Shown here piece after piece: positions 26,547 through 37,200 of a DNA stretch of 64,000 nucleotides (the first letter of the stretch is position 1; every line of letters starts with the position of its first letter). The notes beneath the pieces are model-generated. The model worked only from the letters and a program-made list of their open reading frames with translations. It made no database searches and was not told where the DNA came from. Made by a program: the position numbers and the translations under genes. The stretch is from Flavobacterium sp. 245 (lineage in GTDB: Bacteria; Bacteroidota; Bacteroidia; Flavobacteriales; Flavobacteriaceae), in the NCBI RefSeq assembly GCF_004362055.1, contig NZ_SNXB01000010.1, positions 124,001 to 188,000 of the forward strand, written 5' to 3'.

Positions 26547-29231
26547 TTAATTCTTATCATATTTAGCAACGTCCGGCAGTTCATCAACAGCTTCTTGTTC
26601 GTTTACTTTTGAACCATCCATTTCTAATAATACTGAACTACCTTTAATTTTAGGAATATAATTTTTACCTTGAAAATTAATAGATAAATCGCCATAACTA
26701 AATACTGATTTAACTGTTTTATCTGAAACCTGCAATGAGACAGGTTTTTCTCCATCCAATTGCGCTTTTATTTCCCAGTTTCCTACTTGCAAATGAGATA
26801 AACCGTTTTTATTCGAAACCGTTTTAATCACTTCTGTTTTGCCATCTTTGATTTGGATAATCGTTAAATATCGGAATTTTTGTTTTGCTTCAGAGGTGAT
26901 TCCGGCATGCCATTGGTCTTTAAATTCTTTGATCTGACCTTCGTCATTCGTTACCTTGTTCCAGTTTACTGCAGGTTCAAAGAATTTGTTGTGAACCACC
27001 ATTTTTAGTGGACTATTAGCAAAAACACTCGCTGTTACATTTCCTAAATCAGTTTTTACAATGAAATTTTGCTGTTTGGCATTCGCCGAATTTTCTGCTT
27101 CAATTGTATAATAAGGACAGTGGAATTGAGTAGTCCATTTTACCGGAGTTTTCGCTTCTAATTCATCATAAAGCACAATATAGCCACCCTCTAATTGCAG
27201 CATATGCCTGCGGTACAAAGTCACTCCTGAATCTCCGTAACCATTTGCTTTGCTTGGTACAACATTGATTTGTTTGAATCTGTCCAGCCAGAAATCACTT
27301 TTAATTTCGCCATAAGCATTGCTCGCATCACCCAAAGCATATTGGATGTGTTTGCCAGAGATAGCTCTCGGAATCCAGCCATAACCTTCTTCTCCAATTT
27401 TTTGATTTAAGCTATCGGCCAAAATCGTATTGTACGCTTTTGATGTTCTATAATACAAAAGATTGTGTTTGTCGCTAAAATTGCTGTAATAACCAGTTCC
27501 GCCAAAGATTACTTTTCCTTTATAATTGATAGTAAAAGCATTTTGCGAAGCATGACCATGGCCTGAAGAACCAAACGGACTACTGAACAAATAACTGCTT
27601 AAGGTTTTATTGGCATTAGCCAAATCTTCGTGCATGGCTACAACTCCTACATCTCCAAATTTGCGGGTTTTAGGTAAGTTCGAAGGAGAAGAGGCAGGTA
27701 AATTTCTATTTGGTTTATAGTTCAGTAATCTGAAAAATAAGAAATCGTCGGTACCGTGGTAATAAGCTGGATATTCTTTTTTTATACCTTCAACATACCA
27801 GTTTAAATACGGATTGTTCATTTTGTAAGTAAGTGCATCTGCAAACCAGGCTTCACCCTTTACGATGTAGGGAATATTTTCCCACATATCACCAATAGCA
27901 GTACTTGCAGCACCGTTTGGATGGGTATATAACATATAATATGGAAGGTTTTCCATCCATGGTAATTTGAAATAATCGACGCCACTAAAATCACCAAACA
28001 TTTGTGACAAGTATATAATCGATTTAAAATTTACCCTGAAATAGCCATTACCTTCATGCCACCCGCCGTCTGTTGTTCCCAATACAGGAAAGCGTGCTGA
28101 CCAAACTTCATACATATAAGTAAGCCATTCTTTGGCTTCGGGAACATCATTGATTACAGCTACTGTTGCAATTGCTAAGTTGCGTAAGGTGATTTGCCAA
28201 ACGTGATTATCACTTACATGCAGTTCAAAACGATTCGGTAGATGATCATAAACTCTTCGAGCTCTAATGGTAATGATGTTTTTGAATATTCCTTTTTCTT
28301 CTGGCGTTAAAAATTCATATCCTGCATCATAAAACCAACCAAGCGCTTCAAGTACAGCGCCGCTTGTAAAATCGTCGCCAGTTGCTAATCCGTCCGGATT
28401 CATATTGGCAATATTTAAGGCTCTACGTTTGGCATCCAAAATAAAACGTTTGTCTTTCGTTAATTGATAAGCGATACATAAATTACGAACCGGATTACCA
28501 ACAGCATCACCAAAACCATGATACATTCTTTCGACTATAATTTTTTTCTCTAGCTTAGTTTTTCCTGTTGTATCAATAACTCGTTGTGGTTGCTCGGTTG
28601 GAAGAGGAGCAAGCATTAACTTTTCCGCGAAAGCGATAAATTTTTTAGCTTCCGGATTTTCCAGATTATTGCGATAAAAGTCTTCGCCAATACGGTTCAT
28701 GTCCCATAAAAGAGGATGTGAACCTTCGTTTCTTTTGAGAACTTCAGTTATTAGCGGAGATACTTTTTGATCAGCATATTTTGCATCGACCACAAAATCG
28801 TAAACGGATGACCATGTCCATTGATTACTGCCTTTTAAAGCGCAAGCATATTTCCAGTACCATTTTCCAGATTTTAGTGCCTGATGCAACGGATAAACCG
28901 CCCAACGCTGTTCAGAACTAGTAAGCAAATCTTTAGTAAAATTTGTATCGCTTGCCAACATTATTTTATAGCGGACATTGCCAATGTTGGGATCTTCAGG
29001 AACTTCACTACCACTTTCCATGGGTTTTATCATTTCCTTACCATTTGTTGCTGGCCAAAGCAGGGCAGGAGCATTGGTTGGCACAGTAATTCCGTTTACT
29101 GGATAAGGCCATTCACGCACTCTTGAATGTAGCTTTTCTGCAGTCAGTTTTATTGTAGCAGAAGTTTGCTGACCGAAAGTATGAAGCGTTATAATGGATA
29201 AGAATAAGACAAATATTTTTTTATTGATCAT
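26547..29231 (-). CDS. Heparinase II/III-type polysaccharide lyase with DUF4962 domain (PL21-like)
   Basis: The start at 29,231 is preferred: it opens a signal peptide (INKKIFVLFLSIITLHTFGQ), while the longer frame from 29,282 would overlap the sulfatase gene. The mature enzyme of about 870 residues has a helical toroid (DUF4962-like) with TTDGGWHEGNGYFRVN near residue 390, followed by a beta-sandwich with SSGHGHASQNAFTINYKG near 557. Both blocks resemble the catalytic regions of Pedobacter heparinase II, where a Tyr and several His residues cut both heparin and heparan sulfate. It is about 100 residues longer than that enzyme. The family call is good; PL21 membership and the substrate are inferred from motifs and the hepC neighbour. 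Confidence 0.78.
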   Translation of the reverse strand: MINKKIFVLFLSIITLHTFGQQTSATIKLTAEKLHSRVREWPYPVNGITVPTNAPALLWPATNGKEMIKPMESGSEVPEDPNIGNVRYKIMLASDTNFTKDLLTSSEQRWAVYPLHQALKSGKWYWKYACALKGSNQWTWSSVYDFVVDAKYADQKVSPLITEVLKRNEGSHPLLWDMNRIGEDFYRNNLENPEAKKFIAFAEKLMLAPLPTEQPQRVIDTTGKTKLEKKIIVERMYHGFGDAVGNPVRNLCIAYQLTKDKRFILDAKRRALNIANMNPDGLATGDDFTSGAVLEALGWFYDAGYEFLTPEEKGIFKNIITIRARRVYDHLPNRFELHVSDNHVWQITLRNLAIATVAVINDVPEAKEWLTYMYEVWSARFPVLGTTDGGWHEGNGYFRVNFKSIIYLSQMFGDFSGVDYFKLPWMENLPYYMLYTHPNGAASTAIGDMWENIPYIVKGEAWFADALTYKMNNPYLNWYVEGIKKEYPAYYHGTDDFLFFRLLNYKPNRNLPASSPSNLPKTRKFGDVGVVAMHEDLANANKTLSSYLFSSPFGSSGHGHASQNAFTINYKGKVIFGGTGYYSNFSDKHNLLYYRTSKAYNTILADSLNQKIGEEGYGWIPRAISGKHIQYALGDASNAYGEIKSDFWLDRFKQINVVPSKANGYGDSGVTLYRRHMLQLEGGYIVLYDELEAKTPVKWTTQFHCPYYTIEAENSANAKQQNFIVKTDLGNVTASVFANSPLKMVVHNKFFEPAVNWNKVTNDEGQIKEFKDQWHAGITSEAKQKFRYLTIIQIKDGKTEVIKTVSNKNGLSHLQVGNWEIKAQLDGEKPVSLQVSDKTVKSVFSYGDLSINFQGKNYIPKIKGSSVLLEMDGSKVNEQEAVDELPDVAKYDKN

Positions 29232-29253
29232 GATATTTTTTCTTTTAATCGGA

Positions 29254-30636
29254 TTATAATCCTGAATTGAATTTGTCTCCATTGTGTTTGCACCATTGTT
29301 TTAGATAACGACGCATGGCTATTAATTCTTTGTTGTAAGATCTGTTTACCGCCAGATTTGTCATTTCGCCCGGATCTGTTGTTAAATTGAAAAGCTGTTC
29401 TTTTAGTTCGCCTTTATTGTAAACGATGTATTTATAATCTTTTGTAATTACGGCGCGTCCACTTATGTTTAAGAGTTCTTCGTTATCGGCAAAATCAGTT
29501 TCGATGACCAAAGTATCCCGTAGTTTTTCTTGGGGATTTTCTATTTTTTTGCTAATGTCAATTCCTTTTAAATTAGCTGGTTTTGCAACTCCGGTAAAAC
29601 CGCAAATAGTTGGAATGATATCTGTTCCGTTGCAAACTAACAAATCGTCAGTTCTTGGTTTCCATTCGCCGATTTTCGAAATGATGAAAGGTATTCTGGC
29701 CGCTTCTTCGTATAAAATTTGCTTCTGGTTCCAACTGTGCCCTGCATAACCGTCACCATGATCTGCAGTAAAAATGATAATGGTTTTTTTTTCGATACCA
29801 TACTTTTTAAGCGATGCCAGTACCATTTCTATATAGCTGTCTACTTTTTCAACTAATCGGTTATAAGCCCAACGATATTGACGCCATTTTTCAGGGCTGT
29901 AATTTACGGAAGGATAGGTGCGCAGGCCAACTGTTTTTTGCTGATCGCGAACAATTTTAGGTTCATTAGCAGGAATCTGCCAATTGGCAGGCAGTGCCGG
30001 ACATTGATCTGGAGGCGGTGCATCTTTTAAAACATCCATTTTTAAATCTTCATCGCGTGCCCATTCGCAAATATCATGCGGATTTAAAAAAGAAGCTACA
30101 AGAAGAAAAGGGGTATTTTTATTTTCTTTAATAAATCGAGCGCAAAAAGAAGGCGTCGCTGCATCATTATAATCCAGAAAATTGGTATTTTCAATGAATT
30201 CAAAACCATGTTGGCTTTCTTTGGTAGCAGGAACAGGTAAATGCCATTTGCCTACATAACCAGTTTTGTAACCTCCGTTTTGAAAAATTTTCCCCATCAT
30301 TAGGAGATCTTCCGGCCATTGACCGTCTTTTTCTGGTGCATTGCCAATAAAACCTGTTTCAAAAGGCATTTTTCCACTCATTATGGCAGAACGCGATGGC
30401 GAACATAATGGCTGCGCACAATAAGCTTTTGTAAAACGAACTCCGTTTTGTGCCAGTTTATCCATTGCAGGTGTATGCAAATCTTTGTTACCGGCAATAC
30501 TCATGGCATCAGCAGTTTGCTGATCGGTCATGATTATAAGGATATTAGGACGAGAATTGGTTTGTGCACTGGTTAATAACGGAGTATTAAATAAGCTCAA
30601 CAGACACAAAATCAATATGTTTTTTTGAAACATCAT
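29254..30636 (-). CDS. Type I sulfatase (formylglycine-dependent)
   Basis: This 460-residue sulfatase starts with a signal peptide ending LLTSAQ, then metal-binding RPNILIIMTDQQ and the formylglycine site Cys78 in CSPSR. Cys78 must be oxidised by an anaerobic or FGE-type maturase encoded elsewhere. TADHGDGYAGHSWN near 290 supplies further metal ligands. It lies between the ROK kinase and the heparinase II-like gene, so the target should be a sulfate ester or N-sulfate on heparin or heparan fragments. Position 6-O or N on glucosamine is plausible, but the subfamily cannot be fixed by eye. Confidence 0.9.
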   Translation of the reverse strand: MMFQKNILILCLLSLFNTPLLTSAQTNSRPNILIIMTDQQTADAMSIAGNKDLHTPAMDKLAQNGVRFTKAYCAQPLCSPSRSAIMSGKMPFETGFIGNAPEKDGQWPEDLLMMGKIFQNGGYKTGYVGKWHLPVPATKESQHGFEFIENTNFLDYNDAATPSFCARFIKENKNTPFLLVASFLNPHDICEWARDEDLKMDVLKDAPPPDQCPALPANWQIPANEPKIVRDQQKTVGLRTYPSVNYSPEKWRQYRWAYNRLVEKVDSYIEMVLASLKKYGIEKKTIIIFTADHGDGYAGHSWNQKQILYEEAARIPFIISKIGEWKPRTDDLLVCNGTDIIPTICGFTGVAKPANLKGIDISKKIENPQEKLRDTLVIETDFADNEELLNISGRAVITKDYKYIVYNKGELKEQLFNLTTDPGEMTNLAVNRSYNKELIAMRRYLKQWCKHNGDKFNSGL

Positions 30637-30860
30637 AGCTACCTAATTTTAATAAATTGTTTTCGGTTGGGTAAAGGATATAAATTCAAAACGAATGTAA
30701 TCATCAATATTTTTGTAGAGTTTTGAATTTGTTCAAAATGATATTAATTTTAGCTAAAACCTTTAATAACGGTTGATTTGAGCGCTATTATTCAAGTATT
30801 TAAAGTAATAGATTTATAATTGATAAAATAATTCTTTCAAAGTTTAATTGTATTGAAAAT

Positions 30861-31808
30861 CTAAACTTTAAATTTTTGAAAAGCAATGGCACAAGCACCT
30901 AACAATCCGGCTTTGTTGCCTAAATCTGCCGCTACTATAGTACTGTGGGCAAAAGCAACAGGAATAGCAAAGGTTTTTACTCTTTTTGTTAGTTCATCAA
31001 TATAAAACTGACCCGCTTCACTAATTCCTCCACCAATAATTACTTTTTGAGGACTAAATATATTTACAAAGTTTACAATACCGGCAGCTAAATAATCAAA
31101 ATGATGTTGCATGGTGTTGAGGGCATGATCTTCTCCTGACAGATATTTTTTGATGATAGTTTTGCCGTCAATGTTTTCTTCTGATGAAGGATTTTGAGTT
31201 TTGTAATAATTGATTAATGCTGTAACCGATGCATAAGTTTCCAGACAACCTCGTCCACCACAATTGCACAACATGCCATTTTGCTGAATTACAGTATGTC
31301 CTAATTCACCGCCACGATTTTTATAGCCGCTATAAAGTTTTTTATTAATCATAATAGCGCCGCCAATACCTGTACCAATGGTTAGAAAAACAGCATCAGT
31401 ACTATCTTTAGCTGCGCCGTAAATTAATTCGGCAAGTCCCATTAGGTTGGCATCGTTATCAATTACAATATTATGCCCGGTTAAATCTTTTAGAATTTTA
31501 CCCAATGGCAATTGTTCAAAACCAGGCAAATTCACGCCTCCACCAATAATAACATCCTCTTCAATAAGACCAGGAAAACCAATTCCGATACCTACAATAG
31601 GTTTTTTTAATTGATCTGTACATTGTGTTATCGCGTTGACCATTAAGCTTATAATTTCAGCTTCGGTTTTGGCATCTTTTAAGGATACTATAAAGGAAAA
31701 TAAGATTTCTCCCAGTTCATCAACAACACCACATTTAAGTGAAGTACCACCAATATCTATTCCGATTGCGTATGATTTTGAAATTGGTGTATCGTTTAAA
31801 GTAATCAT
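30861..31808 (-). CDS. ROK family sugar kinase (probable GlcNAc/glucosamine or glucokinase)
   Basis: This 315-residue ROK protein has ATP-binding AIGIDIGGTSLKCGVVD at the N-terminus, the catalytic region VIDNDANLMGLAE, TIGTGIGGAIMINKKLYSG, and the zinc-binding signature CNCGGRGCLETYAS. It has no N-terminal HTH, so it is a kinase and not a NagC-type repressor. In this locus it would phosphorylate the amino sugar released from heparin or heparan fragments, feeding NagB downstream in the same operon. Glucokinase activity is possible too. A 224-base gap separates it from the sulfatase gene. Confidence 0.88.
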   Translation of the reverse strand: MITLNDTPISKSYAIGIDIGGTSLKCGVVDELGEILFSFIVSLKDAKTEAEIISLMVNAITQCTDQLKKPIVGIGIGFPGLIEEDVIIGGGVNLPGFEQLPLGKILKDLTGHNIVIDNDANLMGLAELIYGAAKDSTDAVFLTIGTGIGGAIMINKKLYSGYKNRGGELGHTVIQQNGMLCNCGGRGCLETYASVTALINYYKTQNPSSEENIDGKTIIKKYLSGEDHALNTMQHHFDYLAAGIVNFVNIFSPQKVIIGGGISEAGQFYIDELTKRVKTFAIPVAFAHSTIVAADLGNKAGLLGACAIAFQKFKV

Positions 31809-31946
31809 AATGGTAATTTATTTTATTATTTCTTTCTCTTATAAACAGTTAATGCAGAACATAGTTCTGCATTAATGTCCATAAACTTATTCAATTCTAA
31901 ATAATATTCAATCATTTATTTTGTTTCTTTTAAATGACAACTATTA

Positions 31947-32282
31947 TTATTTCGTTTTATCACTCAAAGATTTTCCAAAATCACGCCATGTTTGAAATTG
32001 TGCAGGCGTTAAAATTGCTTTTTCTTTTGCAGTAATATCTTTTTTCCAGATTGCTAATTTTTCTTGTCTTTGATCATAAAATAGTGCAGGATCATCTTTA
32101 ATAGCCTTTTGACCTTTTCCGTTTTCAGCAATCAGGTCGTGCATTTTTTGTCTGTTGACCTTGCTTAGTTTCATGACTGTAAAGATTGAATCTCGCAGTA
32201 CTTTCATGTCTTTAGGTTTGTCCTGTGCAAACGTAGTGGTAGCTATTAATAGTAAACTGAATACTAATACTATCTTCTTCAT
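31947..32282 (-). CDS. Small periplasmic protein with LTxxQ motif
   Basis: This 111-residue protein has a clear signal peptide (KKIVLVFSLLLIATTTFAQ) and a mature helical region rich in lysine. It ends in LTPAQFQTWRDFGKSL, which recalls the LTxxQ motif of Spy/CpxP periplasmic chaperone-like proteins; the similarity is short. It lies 33 bases after susD, so it is part of the locus. A role in chaperoning or sensing at the envelope is possible but not shown. Confidence 0.7.
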   Translation of the reverse strand: MKKIVLVFSLLLIATTTFAQDKPKDMKVLRDSIFTVMKLSKVNRQKMHDLIAENGKGQKAIKDDPALFYDQRQEKLAIWKKDITAKEKAILTPAQFQTWRDFGKSLSDKTK

Positions 32283-32315
32283 AATTTTGTAAAAAACATT
32301 TAGTTAATTGATTTG

Positions 32316-34202
32316 CTAATATTTTGGATTCTGGCGTGTGATCGACTTGTTTACATCTGTTTCATTTTGTGGAAATGGATATAATTCATGTTTACCCGCA
32401 ACAAAATTGGTAATTGCCGGATAAAAATAATTGGAACGAATAAGTTTTACAGCCGCATTAGTTTCGGTTATTTTATCGGATAAAATTCCCCATCGAATTA
32501 AATCGGCTCTGCGCATACCTTCTCCGGAAAGTTCCCAGGCTCTTTCTTGTTGAATTGCCTTAAGAAAATCAATTTTACTTAGTCCTGTTGGCAAATTCAT
32601 TTCGGCAGCCGTAGGTTTAGGTAAAATTCGTGCTACTGCTGTTGCTCCGGAACCTTTACCATCTGTAGTTGTAATAGTTACTGTTGGTACAGAAGTATAA
32701 CCATCTCCAGAACGTAACATCGTGATTGCGCTAATACCACCACTTGCAAGCGTTACCACCGCTGCAGATGCATCGCTACCACCACCGCCGGTAATTTGTA
32801 TAACAACATTTGCTGCATTGGCGTATCCGGTACCTTTATTTACAATGTCAACAGCAATTCTGCTGCCCGCGATATCTGCTCCAAAACCTCTTTTTCGTAC
32901 TTGATTGACAGCGTCATAAGCAACTGGATTTGGACCTTCGTTTAACTCATTTTCAACTTCAGCACGCATCAATAACAAATCAGAATAGCGCATTACTACC
33001 CAATTGATATGCGTATATTGTCTTTCGAGCGTTGAATTAGTTTGATATTCACGACTCCATTTGGCTGCTGTCCAGGCTTCATCCTGTCTGGCAGTTACAA
33101 GTGGTAATTTATTTCCAACATTATTGATAGAATAAGTTGCAATAGAAAAATCTCTTCGCTGATCGCCCGTATTAAAAGTATTATAAAATGGTTTTGGAAC
33201 TAAACATCTCCCGATTGAATTTGGATATACACCAGCTGCAGTAAGCGGTCCATTAAAATAACCGACCCATGAAGCATTTCCTAATGTTCCTGCAGGATTG
33301 TAAAAAGCTACCTGAAAGATGTTTTCAGTAGGTTCTAAAACGTGTTGACATTGATTTTTAAAAACTTTAGCATAGGACGCATTCAGCTTGTATGGATTTT
33401 GGGCCATAACCTCATTGATTTTTTCCTGTGCCAATTTGTAATACTCTTTGTAATTAGCAGGACGTTTCATAGTTCCGTCCGGACTTAAAGAATATCCTCC
33501 GGCAAACAATGCAATTCTGGCTAACATGGCTTTGGCAGCCCATTTATTAATGCGTTCATCCGAAGGTGTTTCTGCCGGTAATACAACAGCAGCTTCCTCC
33601 ATATCTTTTATAATCTGGGTGTAAATTTCCTGACGATCTACTAAACCACCTTTCAGATTATCACCAGATTGTGAACTTTTTGTTTTGAATGGAACATCGC
33701 CCCAAAGACGGACAAGTTCAGAATAATAGAAACCGCGCAAAAATTTTGCTTCACCAATAAATCGGTTCAATTGCTCTTGTTGTGTTTGGGTTCCGTTTTT
33801 GTACAATTCCATTTGAGGAATTCTTTCAATCACAACATTTGCTCTGTCGATTCCTTCGTATAATTTGCTCCAAACGTTGTAAAATATTGCGGTTTGAGAA
33901 ATTCCCTGATAATGTGCAATCAAACGCCATTCATCAGCACCTACACCACTCAATTGACTAATATCAGTATCAGCATCAAAAATTAAAGGGATGTTATAAC
34001 CATAAGTATCAAGAGACGACATTGATTCATATACTCCTAAAGTGGCCATGTAAGCTTCTTGTGCATTAGAAAAAAAGTTGGCTGTTGTAAAGTACGAGTA
34101 GGGTGTAACTTCTAATTCTTTATCACAGGAATTAAGAGGCAATAAGAGACAGGCAATACCAGCTGCAATAAGGGCTCTGCGGGAAAATATATATTTTTTC
34201 AT
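32316..34202 (-). CDS. susD: SusD/RagB-type glycan-binding lipoprotein with an inserted repeat module
   Basis: The 628-residue outer-membrane lipoprotein (lipobox LLPLNSC) has the SusD fold: TPYSYFTTANFFSNAQEAYM at the N-terminus, tetratricopeptide-like helices (FLRGFYYSELVRLWGDVPF) and the C-terminal ERAWELSGEGMRRADLIRWG. It captures oligosaccharides and passes them to the SusC porin encoded 17 bases upstream. Between VNQVRKRGFG and that C-terminal helix, residues about 440-526 form an insertion with two related glycine-rich repeats (NKGTGYANAANVVIQITGGG and RSGDGYTSVPTVTITTTDGK), not usual for SusD. Specificity for heparin or heparan fragments is inferred from the locus. Confidence 0.92.
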   Translation of the reverse strand: MKKYIFSRRALIAAGIACLLLPLNSCDKELEVTPYSYFTTANFFSNAQEAYMATLGVYESMSSLDTYGYNIPLIFDADTDISQLSGVGADEWRLIAHYQGISQTAIFYNVWSKLYEGIDRANVVIERIPQMELYKNGTQTQQEQLNRFIGEAKFLRGFYYSELVRLWGDVPFKTKSSQSGDNLKGGLVDRQEIYTQIIKDMEEAAVVLPAETPSDERINKWAAKAMLARIALFAGGYSLSPDGTMKRPANYKEYYKLAQEKINEVMAQNPYKLNASYAKVFKNQCQHVLEPTENIFQVAFYNPAGTLGNASWVGYFNGPLTAAGVYPNSIGRCLVPKPFYNTFNTGDQRRDFSIATYSINNVGNKLPLVTARQDEAWTAAKWSREYQTNSTLERQYTHINWVVMRYSDLLLMRAEVENELNEGPNPVAYDAVNQVRKRGFGADIAGSRIAVDIVNKGTGYANAANVVIQITGGGGSDASAAVVTLASGGISAITMLRSGDGYTSVPTVTITTTDGKGSGATAVARILPKPTAAEMNLPTGLSKIDFLKAIQQERAWELSGEGMRRADLIRWGILSDKITETNAAVKLIRSNYFYPAITNFVAGKHELYPFPQNETDVNKSITRQNPKY

Positions 34203-34219
34203 TTTTCGAAACTTTAAAA

Positions 34220-37200
34220 TTATAGTGAAATATTTAAGCCTGTAACAAAAGATTTACTTCTTGGATAAGCACTAAAGTCAACTCCTCTTGTTATGGCGTT
34301 ATTAAGAACACTTACTTCCGGATCGTAACCAGTATACTTCGTAAACGTATATAAATTATAAGCTGTAAAATAAATTCTCAAATTTGAGATTTTAGATTTT
34401 TTCAGCCATTCTTTCGGTAATGTATAACCAAGGCTTATATTATTGATTCTCAAAAATGAACCGTCTTCAATAATATCACTGTACAAACGACCAGTTGCAT
34501 TACCATTATAAACCGGATTGGTTTTACCCACATTTAAAGCTGCCAATTCATCAGGATTTGTTACGCGTTGTCCGGCTGCATTAATAGTAGTCCATCTGTC
34601 AGCATAGATGGATAATGAATTTAGGTTTTCAAAATTAAGTCTTGAGTTGTTCAGCGTGTTGGCATTGTAAATATCATTTCCTACCGTAAAATCAAGGAAT
34701 ACACTTAGATCTATTCCTTTATAACTAAAAGTATTGTTTAAACCTCCTGTGTATTTCGGATTTGCATCTCCAATAGTTGTTCTGTCCAAATCATTGATCA
34801 CGCCATCAGGCACTCCATTTGGGCCATTTATATCTTTAAATTTTATAAATCCGGGTTGCACGACAAGATTGTCGCTAACTACGCCTGATTTTAAAGTATA
34901 AGTGTTAAGTGTCGAATTATAATCAAAATCGCTTACCTGATATAAACCATCACGAACATAACCATACATAGTTCCTACTGGTTTTCCTACCTGTAAAATG
35001 TAATCGCTTTTATCTGTATAGCTATTGGTTATTAATGACGTTTCGCCTTCACTTAAGCTAAGTACTTTTGTCTTATTAAAAGCAATATTAAAAGTGGTAT
35101 TCCAAATAAAATTATCATTTTTGATATTCACCGTATTTAAAGTGAATTCAATTCCTTTGTTAGAAGTTGAGCCAATATTCTGAAATTGTTTTTTGAAACC
35201 TGAACTTGCCGGAACACGCGTGTTATAAAGTAAATCTTTAGAACGGTTGTCATACAATTCTGTTGTAAGGGAAATTCTTTGTTTAAAGAGTCCTAAATCA
35301 AAACCAATGTTGGTCGATTTTGTAGCTTCCCATTTCAAGTAAGGATTAGGTAGGGTATTTTGAAAAGCGGTAATATTTACCTGATTGTTTAGCGGATAAG
35401 ATCCTGAATTGAAAATACCTAATGCAGCATAATTGGCAATTCGGTTGTTTCCGGCTTCACCATAACTCAAACGAAGTTTCAAATCAGAGAAAACAGGTAC
35501 ACTTCTCATGAAATTTTCCTCAATTATACGCCAGGCGGCAGAGGCAGAAGGGAAATATCCCCATTGATTTTCAGTTCCGAATTTTGAAGATCCATCAGCT
35601 CTTAAACTGGCAGAGAATAAATACCTGTTTTTAAAGGAATAATTTGCTTTTCCGAAAAATGACAGCAATTTATCATCTTCAGCAAATGTTGTCGGAATTC
35701 CGGCAATAGTTCCCAGTTGTAATTTGTCCCAACCTAAATTAACGCCGGGAAAAGCAGAAGCTGTCGCTGTAATTCCTTCAGCATAATTATAAATATACTC
35801 CTGTCCAACCGTTGCATCAAATTTGTGGTCTGCTCCAAAAGCTTTGCTGTACGTTAAAACGTTATTGTAATTTAAACGGGTCGAAATATTGTGTGTAACT
35901 CCTCCGTTTGGTCCCCCGCTTCTGATCGCCTGAATACCGGTAGCATCGTTAAAATATTTGCTTTTATCGCTATTGTCAGTGTAACTAACTAAACCACGGT
36001 AAACTAAGTCCGGGGTAATGTTATATTGCAACTGCATGCTCATATTAAGAGATCGGTTAACAGCTTCTCTTTTTTGACTTTCAATCGTAATAAGCGGACT
36101 TTGAAATGTTGGGGAAGATTGATTGTCTAAAGGATCTACCACTAAATATTTAAGATCTTCATCAGATCCGTTTTTTCCAATTGTTGGTCTGTACTGAAGT
36201 AAATTCTGCAACATGTTCAATCTGGTATTTCCGCCTTCCTGGGTAGATAAACCTGTTATTTTTTGACTTGAATAATTGACAATGGCAGTTACAGTAAATT
36301 TTTTGCTTACATTGTTTGTTACAGCTAGTTTTGCAATGTTTTTTACAGAACCACTTCCTATCATAATCCCCTGATCATTGTTAACAGAATAAAAAGCGTT
36401 GTATTTAGTATCGCTCTCTCCACCACTAATACTAATTTTATGATATTGGCTTTCTACTGCATTTCCAAAAACTTCATCTTGCCAATTAACTCCTGCTCTG
36501 TTTTTATAAAGTCCTTCCAGTTCATTAAATGTCCCAAAATTATTCTCAAATTTCTGTAATCTTGCCGGATCATCAAGTACGCCTTCGTACATTAACTGAA
36601 CATATTGATATGGATTCATAACCGGAATCTCTTTAGCAATGGTTTTGATACCACCATACGTATCATAACTTAAAGTAAGTTTTTCTCCTTTAGGTTTTTT
36701 AGTAGTAACCAAAATAACTCCATTTGCTCCCTGAGCACCATAAATAGAGGTAGATGAAGCATCTTTTAATACATCCATAGACTCAATATCCATTCCATCT
36801 AAAAAAGCTAAACCGCCCGTTTGTGCTACACCGTCAACTACGTACAAAGGTTCGTTGCTTTGAGTGATTGAAGTTCCTCCTCTAATTCTCAATGAAGGTT
36901 GAGCGCCCGGAGTTCCGTCAGGCATTGTCACCTGCATACCGGCGATACGACCCTGCAAAGCCTGAGCAACGTTTTGCACCGGAATTTTTGCTAATTCATC
37001 CCCTTTTATAGAAGATATCGCTCCAGTAAGGTTTTTTCTCGTTTTGGTACCGTAACCCACTACAACTACCTCATCCAGATTATTGGTGTCGTCCAGTAAT
37101 TTTGTGTCTATAGTTGTTCGGCCTTTAATCTGTTCTTCTTTCGATTTTGTTCCCAGGTAAGAGAACACCAATGTAGCATTAGATTTTACTTTGATTTGAT

